From Clostridia bacterium (GTDB lineage: Bacteria; Bacillota; Clostridia; Oscillospirales; CAG-382), in contig JAFXBC010000040.1 of NCBI GenBank assembly GCA_017516825.1, positions 1 to 36,479 of the forward strand: a stretch of DNA of 36,479 nucleotides. The letters are read 5' to 3'. Below the pieces are notes generated by a model. The model ran no database searches, was not told the DNA's origin, and was given only the letters and a program-made list of their open reading frames with translations. The number at the start of each line of letters is the position of its first letter. Position 1 is the stretch's first letter. Below, piece after piece: positions 8,786 through 16,997 of the stretch. A program made the translations under genes and the position numbers.

Positions 8786-8837
8786 GAAAAAACCACTCTG
8801 CAAAGGAACGATACCTTGCAGAGTGGTTGTTTTTTTA
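8786..8837. terminator. Bidirectional terminator between convergent genes
   Basis: AACCACTCTGCAA (from 8791) pairs with TTGCAGAGTGGTT (to 8828). A run of A precedes it and a run of T follows. On the minus strand it lies directly after the stop of the ABC exporter gene. Confidence 0.9.
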
Positions 8838-10646
8838 TTCCTTGTAGTACTGCGCCTGGGCGTTCCAGAGGGAATGGTATTTCCCTTGGGTGTCCGCCAG
8901 CAGGGTGTCGTGATCTCCCGTCTGGACGATCTTACCCCCGTCGAACACGGCGATCTTGTCGCAGAAGCGGCAGGAGGCCAAGCGGTGGGAAATATACACC
9001 GCCGTTTTGTCCCCGGAGATGGCGTTGAAGTTGGAATACACCCGGTATTCCGAAATGGGATCCAACGCCGCGGTGGGCTCATCCAGCAGGATGAAGGGGG
9101 CGTCCCTATACAGGGCGCGGGCTAAGGCGATCTTCTGGGCTTCACCCCCGGAGATCTCCACGCCGTTTTCGCTGTAATGCTTGTAAAGGTAGGTATGCAC
9201 CCCGTCGGGCAGGGTGGCAAGGCGGTCTCCGAAGTTGGCCTTGATCAGGCACTCCTTCACCTTTTCCTCGTCGAAGTCCTTCCCGCAGGCCACCACCTCT
9301 CCCAGCTTGAAGGAGAACAGGGTGAAATCCTGGAACACCACCGAGAACACGGACATATATTCGTCGTAATCGTATTTTTGGATATTCACGCCGTTGAGCA
9401 GGATCTCTCCCTCCGTGGGGTCGTAAAGACGGCAGAGGAGCTTGATGAAGGTGGTCTTGCCCGAGCCGTTCATCCCCACGATGGCAAGCTTTTCTCCGAT
9501 CTTGAATTTCAGATTCACGTTTTGCAGGGCGTAGACCTCTGCCCCGGGGTATTTGAAGCTGACGTTTCTGAACTCCACGGTGTACTCGTTGTCCTCCCGC
9601 TTTTCCACGGTGAGAGAGCCCTTGTACATCTTGTTGGGGATATCGAAATAGGAGAAATACCGCTTGAGGTAGTGGTTGTTGTCAAAGGTGAGCTGAATGT
9701 TCCGCACGGTGCCGGAGAAGGTGCCCGCCAGGATCATCAGGCAGGACACGTACTTGGCAATGGAGCCCACGGACACACCGCCCTGCAAGGCGGCGTAGAT
9801 CAGCACGGCGTAGAGCCCCAGCTTCAAGGCGTGGTTCAGGATGGTTGCGGGGAGGCCCCAAAGGGCGTTTTTGTAAGCAAGGCGCAGATGGCCCTCCCAA
9901 TACTTCCGATCCAGCGCTACGTAGGAATCTGCCAGGAAATCCCCCATGCGGTAAAGGCGGATATCCTTTCCCGCGCCGTAATGCTGGATGTAATCGTAGA
10001 ATTGCTCGGAGAGGATATTCATATCCACGCTGTCTTCTTGGAATTTGCGCTCCAATTTTGCGGTTTTTCCCGTGGTGAAGATCTGGGTGACCAGCACCAA
10101 CAGCATGCCTGCGGGGATAGCCAGCTTCCAAAGCAGAGGAATGGAGGGAAGGGCGAAGAAGGACGCCGTCAGCGCCAGGGAGGCGGTGATCTTGGTAAGG
10201 TCGCGTACCAATCCTTCGATGGATCGATACAGCCGCCAAAGGTTCTGCCCGGTTTGGTTTTCCCGACGGACGCGGTAGCGAAGCCTTGCAACCTCGGGAT
10301 CCTCAATGGATTCGTAAGCCATGTCCATAGCCTTTTTGGAGTAGGACCAGTCCTCCGCGCGCCATAACATTCCGGAGGAGATGTCTTTTGCCAATGAGAC
10401 GTAGGTGTTCAACAGCTTCAAAAGGAACACCAAACCTACCGTCAGCACCACGTAAAGGACGGCGGTCTCCGTCGGGGCCCCTTCCGCTAAGGCGTCGATG
10501 ATCTTTGCGGAGAAATAGATGGGGATATACCCCGTGATGGAGGATAAAAAGGTATCCAGGATCACCAACGTGGTATGCCGCTTTTCCAGGGCGAAGGCGT
10601 ACTTCACTCCCCGGGCAAAGATCTGCAAATGCTCTTTTAACTTCAT
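8835..10646 (-). CDS. ABC exporter half-transporter (TMD-NBD), second subunit
   Basis: The 603-aa product starts at the ATG at 10646, which overlaps the upstream stop (ATGA) and has AAGGAGGT 8 bases upstream. Residues 1-330 are a type I exporter membrane domain, with hydrophobic segments such as LVILDTFLSSITGYIPIYF and a coupling region. The ATPase follows: Walker A GMNGSGKTT near residue 390, signature ISGGEAQK, Walker B FILLDEPTAALD and H-loop SHRLAS. All catalytic motifs look intact. With the upstream 611-aa gene it probably forms a heterodimeric exporter. The two-component genes at the start of the operon fit peptide or antibiotic export and resistance, though the substrate is unknown and no precursor peptide gene was seen. 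Confidence 0.9.
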   Translation of the reverse strand: MKLKEHLQIFARGVKYAFALEKRHTTLVILDTFLSSITGYIPIYFSAKIIDALAEGAPTETAVLYVVLTVGLVFLLKLLNTYVSLAKDISSGMLWRAEDWSYSKKAMDMAYESIEDPEVARLRYRVRRENQTGQNLWRLYRSIEGLVRDLTKITASLALTASFFALPSIPLLWKLAIPAGMLLVLVTQIFTTGKTAKLERKFQEDSVDMNILSEQFYDYIQHYGAGKDIRLYRMGDFLADSYVALDRKYWEGHLRLAYKNALWGLPATILNHALKLGLYAVLIYAALQGGVSVGSIAKYVSCLMILAGTFSGTVRNIQLTFDNNHYLKRYFSYFDIPNKMYKGSLTVEKREDNEYTVEFRNVSFKYPGAEVYALQNVNLKFKIGEKLAIVGMNGSGKTTFIKLLCRLYDPTEGEILLNGVNIQKYDYDEYMSVFSVVFQDFTLFSFKLGEVVACGKDFDEEKVKECLIKANFGDRLATLPDGVHTYLYKHYSENGVEISGGEAQKIALARALYRDAPFILLDEPTAALDPISEYRVYSNFNAISGDKTAVYISHRLASCRFCDKIAVFDGGKIVQTGDHDTLLADTQGKYHSLWNAQAQYYKE

Positions 10647-12478
10647 GCCCGGGCACCTCCTTCCTCGTCGTCCCGGTACCAACAGCTTTGGATGTCGAAC
10701 AGCTCCTTGTATTTCCCACCCTTGGCAAGAAGCTCCGCGTGGGAGCCCTCCTCGGCGATGACGCCCTTTTCCAGCAGTAAGATCCTGTGGCAGAAGGCGG
10801 TGGAGGCCAGGCGGTGGGAGATGAACAGGGAGGTCTTTTCCTTGGCCATTTGGTTGAATTCCGTGTAGATCCTGCTTTCCGCAAGGGGATCCAATGCGGC
10901 GGTGGGCTCGTCCAAGATCAGCAAAGGGGCGTCCTTATACAGGGCTCGCGCCAGCATCAGCTTTTGGGCTTCGCCCCCGGAAAGCTCCGTGCCCTCCTTG
11001 TTCACCGCCTTGTTCAGACGGGTGAGGATCCCTTGGGGCAGGGAATCTATCTTTTCTCCCAGCCCCGCACGGCGCAAGCAGGCTTCTGCCTTTTGCAAGT
11101 CGGTGTTTTCCAAGGCGACGCAGGACACCGTCTCCGCAAGGGAGAAGAAGGCTGTGCGGACGTCCTGGAACACGGGGGAGATCAGGCGGTAGTAATCCTC
11201 TCTTTTGAAATGGGAAAGGGGCACGCCGTTGTACAGGATCTCTCCCTCCGTGGGGGCGTACAGCCCGCACAACAGCTTTACCAAGGTGGTCTTGCCCGCC
11301 CCGTTGAGGCCCACCAGGGCCAGCTTTTCTCCCGCCTTTACGGTAAAGGAAAGGTCGTGGAGGGTGTCCTCCTCTGCGCCGTGGTAGCGGTAGCTCACGT
11401 TTCGGAAGGTGATCTCCGGCGGGGTATGGAGGTGATCCTCCGCTTTGGCTTCTCCCGTGCCGTCTACCTCCGGGTATTCCGTGTATTCACGGAAATCGCA
11501 AAGCTGTAAGCTGGTGCTGTGGAGGGAGTTCCAGCGGGAAATGATCCCGCCCACCCATCCGGCAAAGGAGGAAATGGCGGCAAAATACAGAACGAACTGC
11601 TCCACGGTGATTTCCCCTGATGCGAACATGGAGATCAGCAGGGCGTAGGCACCCCCGTCCCGCAGAAGGATCACCACCAGGTCGGCAATACAGTGAAGGA
11701 AGCTTTTGCGGGTCTCCTTTTTGTCCCATGCAGTGTGCTCTGCGGAAAGAGCCTTATAGCATTCCTTCAGCCAGGAGGCCATGCTGTAAATGCGGATGTC
11801 CTTGGCGGCGGCAAAGTCGTCGGGAACCTGCTCCACGTAGCCTAACCGCCTGCGTACCTCCCATACATGACTGCGGTTGGCGTATTCCCATTTGTTGTAG
11901 GCCCGTGCGGCGAAATAGTTCACCGCGGGAGCCACGGTGAGGATGGGCACCAGCCAGGGGCTGGCAAAGGAGATCACACTGCCGAACAGCAAATAGCCCA
12001 GCAGGTTTTCTGCCATGCCGAAGCTGTGGTAGACCATATCCGTCAAGGGCTGAGCCCCGTTCCACATCTGGGTGGCGCGGACGGCGCGATCTGCCAAGTC
12101 ACGGACGTCCTTCCGCTCGTGGGTCTGGTAGAACAGGGAAAGCTGCTTGCGGGTGAGCAGGTCGGTCATTTTGTAGCGGTAGACGCCCATGGAGGCGGTT
12201 CGGATCTGCCCCAGGGCTTGGGTGAGGAGATACCCGCACAGCATCAACAGCATAACGGCTCCCACGGAGAGAAGGGCGTGGGACAATTGGTTGCCCGCCG
12301 TCACCTCCGACACCACCAAGGAGGGGAGATAGATCTCCAGATACCGCAATCCCACGGCGATGGGGACCAACAGCAGGGTGATGGCCAGGGCGGACTTGCA
12401 GTATTTGGTCATCATCTTCACCGTCCAAAGAAAATTGGAGAAGACGGAGAATTTGGGTTTGGTTTTTGGCTTTTTCAA
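10643..12478 (-). CDS. ABC exporter half-transporter (TMD-NBD), first subunit
   Basis: The 611-aa product starts with TTG (12476-12478): AAAGGAG lies 9 bases upstream and no ATG is better placed. The N-terminal half holds about six TM helices (ALAITLLLVPIAVGL, HALLSVGAVMLLMLCGYLL, among others). The ATPase has Walker A GLNGAGKTT near residue 388, signature LSGGEAQK, Walker B LLILDEPTAALD and SHRLAS. Its stop overlaps the next gene by 4 bases, so translation is coupled and a 1:1 heterodimer is likely. A 98-base gap with a hairpin separates it from the kinase gene upstream. No peptidase C39 domain is present, so it does not process a double-glycine leader itself. Confidence 0.9.
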   Translation of the reverse strand: MKKPKTKPKFSVFSNFLWTVKMMTKYCKSALAITLLLVPIAVGLRYLEIYLPSLVVSEVTAGNQLSHALLSVGAVMLLMLCGYLLTQALGQIRTASMGVYRYKMTDLLTRKQLSLFYQTHERKDVRDLADRAVRATQMWNGAQPLTDMVYHSFGMAENLLGYLLFGSVISFASPWLVPILTVAPAVNYFAARAYNKWEYANRSHVWEVRRRLGYVEQVPDDFAAAKDIRIYSMASWLKECYKALSAEHTAWDKKETRKSFLHCIADLVVILLRDGGAYALLISMFASGEITVEQFVLYFAAISSFAGWVGGIISRWNSLHSTSLQLCDFREYTEYPEVDGTGEAKAEDHLHTPPEITFRNVSYRYHGAEEDTLHDLSFTVKAGEKLALVGLNGAGKTTLVKLLCGLYAPTEGEILYNGVPLSHFKREDYYRLISPVFQDVRTAFFSLAETVSCVALENTDLQKAEACLRRAGLGEKIDSLPQGILTRLNKAVNKEGTELSGGEAQKLMLARALYKDAPLLILDEPTAALDPLAESRIYTEFNQMAKEKTSLFISHRLASTAFCHRILLLEKGVIAEEGSHAELLAKGGKYKELFDIQSCWYRDDEEGGARA

Positions 12479-12531
12479 AGGGATCAGCTCCTTTCGTCTT
12501 CCATCTTAGCAGAAGAAACTGCCGAAAAGGA

Positions 12532-12568
12532 AATTCGTGCACCAACTGTCAAAATCGGCACACGAATT
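12532..12568 (-). promoter_or_regulatory. Intra-operon RNA hairpin between kinase and ABC genes
   Basis: Twelve-base arms (AATTCGTGTGCC and GGTGCACGAATT as read on the minus strand) flank a 13-base loop. The two non-complementary positions become G-U wobbles only in the minus-strand RNA, which favours a structure in this operon's transcript. The loop contains TTGACAGTT, which resembles both a -35 element and one LytTR half-site. Only a weak T-rich run follows. Confidence 0.5.
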
Positions 12569-12576
12569 GCAAGCGT

Positions 12577-13224
12577 TTATAAAGCGGGGACGAGAAATTC
12601 CGAGGTAAAGGCGCCGTCCTCGCTGTTGAATTTGATCCAGCCGCCGTGCTCCTTGATGATGGCCTCCGCCCGATGCAAGCCGAAGCCGTGGAGCCCCGCC
12701 TTGTGGGAACGGAACAGGCTTCCCGTCTTGGGGCGCTTCTTCCCGGCGGATTTCAGCATGGAGAAATACAGCATATTCCCCTTCATGGCAAGGTACAGCC
12801 GCAGGAATTTTTCTCCCGCGGCATAGCGGCAGGCCTCGATGGCGTTGTCCAGCAGATTGCCCACCACCATGCTCAGCTCCGTGTCGGAAAGGGTCAGCCC
12901 CTCGGGAACCACGGCCTTCAGGGTGACGGCAATGTTTTCCGCCTTGGCCTGGGCCAGCTTTGCGGACAGCACGGCGTCCAGCGCCGCGTTGCCGGTCTTT
13001 AACAGGGTATCCACCTGCATGAGGCGGTCGTCCAGCTCCCGGATGTAAGCCAAGGCCCGTTCCGTCTGTCCTGCCTCCAGATGCCCCTTTAAGGCCTGGA
13101 GGTGGTGATGGAAATCGTGCTTGTAGCCCCGCATCTCCTTGTAGATCACCCGCACCTCGGTCAGGTGCTTTTCCGTTTGCTCCGCTTGGTATTCCGCCAA
13201 ACGGAGGTAGGTCTTTTTCCTCAT
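12577..13224 (-). CDS. GHKL (AgrC/NatK-type) histidine kinase without a membrane sensor
   Basis: The 215-aa product starts at ATG, with GAGG overlapping the response-regulator stop 9 bases away. Residues 1-30 form a helical linker. The phosphoacceptor motif is YKHDFHHHLQ with H36. A dimerisation helix follows, then the ATP-binding domain with N box GNLLDNAIEA (122-131) and the GFGL turn (180-183). Related kinases of the HPK10 class have five to seven TM helices before this region; here none is present, and the start is fixed by the tightly packed gene upstream. It is therefore a soluble kinase that must sense through a partner or in the cytoplasm. It pairs with the adjacent LytTR regulator. 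Confidence 0.88.
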   Translation of the reverse strand: MRKKTYLRLAEYQAEQTEKHLTEVRVIYKEMRGYKHDFHHHLQALKGHLEAGQTERALAYIRELDDRLMQVDTLLKTGNAALDAVLSAKLAQAKAENIAVTLKAVVPEGLTLSDTELSMVVGNLLDNAIEACRYAAGEKFLRLYLAMKGNMLYFSMLKSAGKKRPKTGSLFRSHKAGLHGFGLHRAEAIIKEHGGWIKFNSEDGAFTSEFLVPAL

Positions 13225-13233
13225 GGGAACGCC

Positions 13234-13941
13234 TCACATACAGGCGATGAACGCCCGATTCACGTCGTCGTATTTTCCTCTGGCGAGAGGAAGCTTGGTG
13301 CCGTCCTTTAAGGTCACCTCGGTGCGGGAGATCCGCACCACCTTGGGCAGGGACACCAAATAGGAGCGGTGGATGCGGTAAAAGTCTTCCCCCACGCGGG
13401 ATTCGAAGGCGGCGATGCCTTCCTTGGTGGTATAGTCTCCTTTTTCGGTGTGGATCACCAGGTCGTGACGGAAGGACTCCGCGTAGAGGATCTCGGACGT
13501 ATACAGCTTCACCGTGGAGCCCTCGCCCGTGACGTTGACGGCGACGGAGGGCGGCTCGGCGGAGATACGGGCAACCGCCTTCTCCAGCACGGTATACAGC
13601 TTTTCCATAGAGAGGGGCTTGGTGAGGTAATGGAGCGCGTCCACCTCGTAGCCTTCCCCGGCGAATTCAAAATGGGAGGTGATAAAGACGATCTCTCCCC
13701 CAAAGCCGTCCCGACGGAGCCTTTTGGCAAGGTCGATGCCGGAGAGGGCTTGCATTTCCACGTCCAGCAACAGCAGATCGTAGCCGTTGTTCTCTTGGTA
13801 TGCGAACAGGAACGCCTCTGCCGAGGGGAAGGTGCGCCCGCAGGGGATATGTCCTTGTTCGGCTGCCCAGCGGTCCACCCCTTGGGAAAGGGCTTCCAGG
13901 GCGGCGGCATCGTCGTCACAGACGGCGTAGTTCAGTTTCAT
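13234..13941 (-). CDS. LytTR-family response regulator
   Basis: The 235-aa product has a receiver domain at 1-120: acidic cluster CDDD (8-11), phosphoacceptor D60 (LLLLDVEM), ITSH near 87-90 and K108 (LTKP). Residues about 135-235 form a LytTR DNA-binding domain (VKLYTSEILYAESFRHDLVIHT and FYRIHRSYLVSL). LytTR regulators bind pairs of short direct repeats and often control bacteriocins, quorum sensing and autolysis. The start ATG is 30 bases below the glucosaminidase stop. No terminator or promoter is visible in that gap, so co-transcription is likely. The ribosome site (AAAGGAA) is weak. Partner: the GHKL kinase immediately downstream. Confidence 0.92.
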   Translation of the reverse strand: MKLNYAVCDDDAAALEALSQGVDRWAAEQGHIPCGRTFPSAEAFLFAYQENNGYDLLLLDVEMQALSGIDLAKRLRRDGFGGEIVFITSHFEFAGEGYEVDALHYLTKPLSMEKLYTVLEKAVARISAEPPSVAVNVTGEGSTVKLYTSEILYAESFRHDLVIHTEKGDYTTKEGIAAFESRVGEDFYRIHRSYLVSLPKVVRISRTEVTLKDGTKLPLARGKYDDVNRAFIACM

Positions 13942-13971
13942 AAGACAGGGAGTTCCTTTTTTTCGCGTGGA

Positions 13972-16332
13972 TCACGCCGGGAAGGTATAGGTGCCCAGCA
14001 CCACACGCTTGATCTTCACGTAGTCGATGGGACGGACGGAGACACCGTTGGTGACCGCGGCGGCGCGGGTGGCCGCAGGGGAGGGGGTATAGGTCCCCAG
14101 CACGGTGCGCTTTGCCAACATATAGTCCATGGGAGTGACGGCTCCGTCGCCGTTCATATCCCCCTTCACCACGGCCTGGCGGGTATAGATCACCGTCTGG
14201 CCGATGTAGAAGCGGATCTCATCTCCCGTGCCGATGACGTCGGTATCCGTCAGCTCCGTGCCGTCGGGACGATAGATCCTCACCCGACGTTCAAAGCCTT
14301 GGAGGAAGGTCTCCAGGGTGGTGCCCGCAGGGATGTCCACCACGAACAGCTCCTCCACGGGGTACAGGGGGGAGGTGGGCGGCGTGGGATCTGCGGGAAT
14401 GTCCACAGAGCCTACCAAAAGAATGTATTCCGTGGAAACGTAGCCTTCCATTTCCTCCTCCCGGTAGGTGAAGCGGATGTGATACCAATCGGTGTACACG
14501 GCCTCGCTTTCCACGTGGATGGGGCCTTCCAGGATGATGACCCGGGTGCCGTTGCCCAGCTTTGCGATCTTTTCACCGGAGGTGCCGGGGGTGGCGCGGA
14601 CGTTAAGGGAGTCCTCCACGTCTACCTGCCCCAGGGGGTAGGTGATGACGGAGCCTCCGCCTCCTTCTCCGCCGGAGGTATCCTCCGAGGGCTCGTCCGA
14701 AGGCTCGTCCGAAGGCACGTCAGAGGGCTCGTCCGAAGGCTGGTCGGAGGGATCGGGATCCTCCGAGGGAGGGATCTGGTTGGGACGGACCAGGTAGGAG
14801 GAATAGCAATAGCCCTCCGTAGGAACGCCGTTGATCACGGCCAGCACCTGATACCAGCCGTCGCCGGAATCCAAGATCAGCTTGACCTCCTCGTCCGGGC
14901 GGATCAGCCCCAGCTTTTCGGCACCGGAGGCAGGCTCGGCGCGGAGGTATACGTTTTTGGTAGCCACCAGGGTCTCGTAGGCCTCGTGACCTACGTAAAC
15001 GGTAATATTCAAGGCGGTGACCCCGTCAAAGGCCAGGGAGAGCATGGCAAGCCCCTCGTTGATGGCGATCACGTTGCCCAGGCTGTCCACCGAGGCCACG
15101 GTGCTGTTGGAGGAGCGCCAGGTCATGGTCTTGTCCTTCAGCTCCTCGGCGTAGATCTCCACGGGGATCTGGAAGATCGCCCCGGGGTCCACGCGGAACA
15201 CGGTGGTGGGAGTCCCCACGGAAAAACGGACGTCCCCGCTTATGTGGATGTTGGCGGCGGATGCGTACCCGCTGATGGGTGTGTTTTTACTGCCCACTCT
15301 GGCAGAAATGGAATAGTAAGTGATGCCGTCTTCATCGGTGTAGACCGTCTCGCTGTTTACCCGCACAGGCTGTCCCCGCACCAGCTTTCCCAGGGAGTTG
15401 GAATCCGAGGTAGGCTCGCTGAAGATGGCAAGGCTCTGGTTCATAACGTGGGCGTTGGTGTCCACGCAGACCACGGCGCAGGCTTCTTTTCCGTTGTAGA
15501 CCGCGGTGATCAGGGTATAGCCCTGCCCCACGGCCACCACGTTGCCATGCTGATCCACGGTGGCAACGGTGGGATCGGTGCTGGACCAGACCACGGGGGT
15601 GGAGGCCTCCGTGGGAGGATACGCTGTTGCGGACAGGGTATCCGTCTGCCCCAGGGCGAGATCCAGACGGGAACGGTCCATGATCATGCCGAACACGCCG
15701 TTTTCATCCTTGGTGACCTTGTCAAGCTGGTCGAAGCCGTAGGATTTGATGTATTTGATCAGGTTGACGGCGTAGGTCTCACCGGAGCAATAGCCGGATT
15801 CCACCAAGGCGTAGGCCGCCTCCGTATAGTCCTTTGCCTGCATAACGATGTCGTAGCGGTCGTATTGGGCCAGCAACGCGGAATGGTCTGCTATGGACGC
15901 CTCCAGGGAGTCGTAAGCCCGCCACAGGCTGGCTTTTTTTGCATAGCTTTCCCCTTTGATGTTCACCAGGTCGGCGTAGCTGTTGTATACTACGTCGTCC
16001 TTGTGATCAAAGACCTTTCCCTGCCAGGAGTGCATTTTGATGCCGAAGTGGTTCTGCGCGATGATGGAGATGGGGTAGCCCCCCGCTCCGCCCTCGTACA
16101 GGAACTGGCCTACGGTGATGGAGGGAAGCACCCCCGTATCGTAGTAGTCCTTCAGGGAGATGGACATGGCCGTGCGGCAGAGGTAGTACTGCCAGGTATT
16201 CAGTTTGCTTTCCACCATGGAAAAATCCAAAGCGCTCACCGTCTCCCCCGGGAATACCGTGGGTACGGAAAGCAGGATACATATCGTGAGAAGTATGGCG
16301 GCGAAACGGGTCGCCATTCTTTTGATGGGCAA
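13972..16332 (-). CDS. Secreted glucosaminidase with BIG2, SH3 and dockerin-like domains
   Basis: The 786-aa product starts with TTG (16330-16332), with GAGG about 7 bases upstream; an ATG 15 bases inside lacks a spaced site. Residues 1-35 are a signal peptide. Residues about 36-205 match the FlgJ/endo-beta-N-acetylglucosaminidase fold (ITVGQFLYEGGAG, AQNHFGIKMHSWQGK, YALVESGYCSG), which cuts peptidoglycan glycan strands. Two BIG2-like Ig domains (VVWSSTDPTVATVDQHGNVVA and a second near TMTWRSSNSTVASVD) alternate with SH3b-like units, interrupted by a DEPSDEPS linker. The C terminus is dockerin-like: DMNGDGAVTPMDYMLAKR, then a second repeat (VTNGVSVRPIDYVKIKR) that has lost calcium-loop acids. 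It heads the probable operon with the two-component and ABC genes, and is divergent from the phage-like operon. Confidence 0.88.
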   Translation of the reverse strand: MPIKRMATRFAAILLTICILLSVPTVFPGETVSALDFSMVESKLNTWQYYLCRTAMSISLKDYYDTGVLPSITVGQFLYEGGAGGYPISIIAQNHFGIKMHSWQGKVFDHKDDVVYNSYADLVNIKGESYAKKASLWRAYDSLEASIADHSALLAQYDRYDIVMQAKDYTEAAYALVESGYCSGETYAVNLIKYIKSYGFDQLDKVTKDENGVFGMIMDRSRLDLALGQTDTLSATAYPPTEASTPVVWSSTDPTVATVDQHGNVVAVGQGYTLITAVYNGKEACAVVCVDTNAHVMNQSLAIFSEPTSDSNSLGKLVRGQPVRVNSETVYTDEDGITYYSISARVGSKNTPISGYASAANIHISGDVRFSVGTPTTVFRVDPGAIFQIPVEIYAEELKDKTMTWRSSNSTVASVDSLGNVIAINEGLAMLSLAFDGVTALNITVYVGHEAYETLVATKNVYLRAEPASGAEKLGLIRPDEEVKLILDSGDGWYQVLAVINGVPTEGYCYSSYLVRPNQIPPSEDPDPSDQPSDEPSDVPSDEPSDEPSEDTSGGEGGGGSVITYPLGQVDVEDSLNVRATPGTSGEKIAKLGNGTRVIILEGPIHVESEAVYTDWYHIRFTYREEEMEGYVSTEYILLVGSVDIPADPTPPTSPLYPVEELFVVDIPAGTTLETFLQGFERRVRIYRPDGTELTDTDVIGTGDEIRFYIGQTVIYTRQAVVKGDMNGDGAVTPMDYMLAKRTVLGTYTPSPAATRAAAVTNGVSVRPIDYVKIKRVVLGTYTFPA

Positions 16333-16363
16333 GATGATTCCTCATTTCTGTTTTTGCACACCC

Positions 16364-16393
16364 ATTATAACATAGAGAGGGGAAGGTTGTCAA
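16364..16393 (-). promoter_or_regulatory. Promoter of the glucosaminidase operon
   Basis: On the minus strand: TTGACA (16388-16393), 18-base spacer and TATAAT (16364-16369). Both elements are perfect; the spacing is one base longer than ideal. Confidence 0.8.
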
Positions 16394-16456
16394 TATGTGT
16401 CAGAAAATATAGTTTATTGGCAAAAAATTGGAAATGTGGGGTCTGCGTGGATTTTT

Positions 16457-16500
16457 GCGGGATTTTCTTCGGAAAAAAGCGGGATTTTCTTCGGAAAAAA
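16457..16500 (+). repeat. Two perfect tandem 22-bp repeats with TTTTC-TTCG-GAAAA cores
   Basis: Copies at 16457-16478 and 16479-16500 are identical. Each holds TTTTCTTCGGAAAA, a short dyad around a TTCG loop. A third, looser copy (TTTCCGAAAA, 16511-16520) overlaps the proposed promoter of the phage-like operon. The position between divergent promoters suggests operators. Confidence 0.75.
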
Positions 16501-16505
16501 ACGAG

Positions 16506-16534
16506 ATGACTTTCCGAAAAATGCGTGGTAAGAT
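16506..16534 (+). promoter_or_regulatory. Possible promoter of the phage-derived operon
   Basis: ATGACT (16506-16511), 17-base spacer and TAAGAT (16529-16534). Each matches the consensus at four of six bases, so it would be weak or activator-dependent. Confidence 0.4.
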
Positions 16535-16586
16535 GATCCCGTCGAAAGCGAGACGGCAAGCATGACGCAGAGAAAGGAGGAAGCCT

Positions 16587-16997
16587 ATGAACCAAACCCA
16601 TGAAACGAAAAAGAACGCTTCCCGCGCAAAGACGGTGCGGGCGGTGTTCTCTTCGGGAGAGGACTGCAAGACCAAGCTGGAGCGGTATTTTGAGGAATAC
16701 CTGCCTGCCAGCGGGGAGGTGGCTGACATTGAGGGGCTGGCGGATTACCTGGGGATCACCCGCAAGGAGCTGATCGCCCTGTCGGAGCATAAGACCTACG
16801 GCGCTTTGCTGCGGCGGGCGTGGAACCGCATTGCCAAGATCAAAAAGCAGTTGGCCTTCCGCGGGAAGCTTCCCGCCGCGGTGCTTTCCTTTGACCTGAA
16901 GAACAACCACGGGTACAGAGACCGTCCGGAGGAGCAACAAGAGGGCTCCGTTCCTGCGGTGATCTTCCACGGTCGGGCGGAGGAGTGGGCCAAGTGA
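16587..16997 (+). CDS. Phage small terminase-like protein
   Basis: The 136-aa product starts at ATG with AAAGGAGG 6 bases upstream. Residues about 30-75 contain a helix-turn-helix-like segment (GEVADIEGLADYLGITRKELIAL). A helical stretch follows (WNRIAKIKKQLAFRGKLPAAVLSFDLKNN) with the ending seen in small terminase/DNA-packaging proteins of Firmicute phages. The small subunit recognises phage DNA and regulates the large subunit. It is the first gene of the operon and overlaps the large terminase start by 4 bases. Assignment rests on the sequence pattern and gene order. Confidence 0.78.
   Translation: MNQTHETKKNASRAKTVRAVFSSGEDCKTKLERYFEEYLPASGEVADIEGLADYLGITRKELIALSEHKTYGALLRRAWNRIAKIKKQLAFRGKLPAAVLSFDLKNNHGYRDRPEEQQEGSVPAVIFHGRAEEWAK

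Noticed and set aside
12478..12576. Internal promoter for the ABC genes at the TTGACA in the hairpin loop
   Set aside because: No acceptable -10 lies 16-18 bases downstream. The half-site resembling a LytTR box has no partner at the usual spacing.
13369..16509. 1046-codon open frame on the plus strand, opposite the glucosaminidase and LytTR genes
   Set aside because: It is antisense to clear protein domains. It arises because the codon choice of the real genes avoids stops on the other strand; its protein has no recognisable domain or ribosome site.
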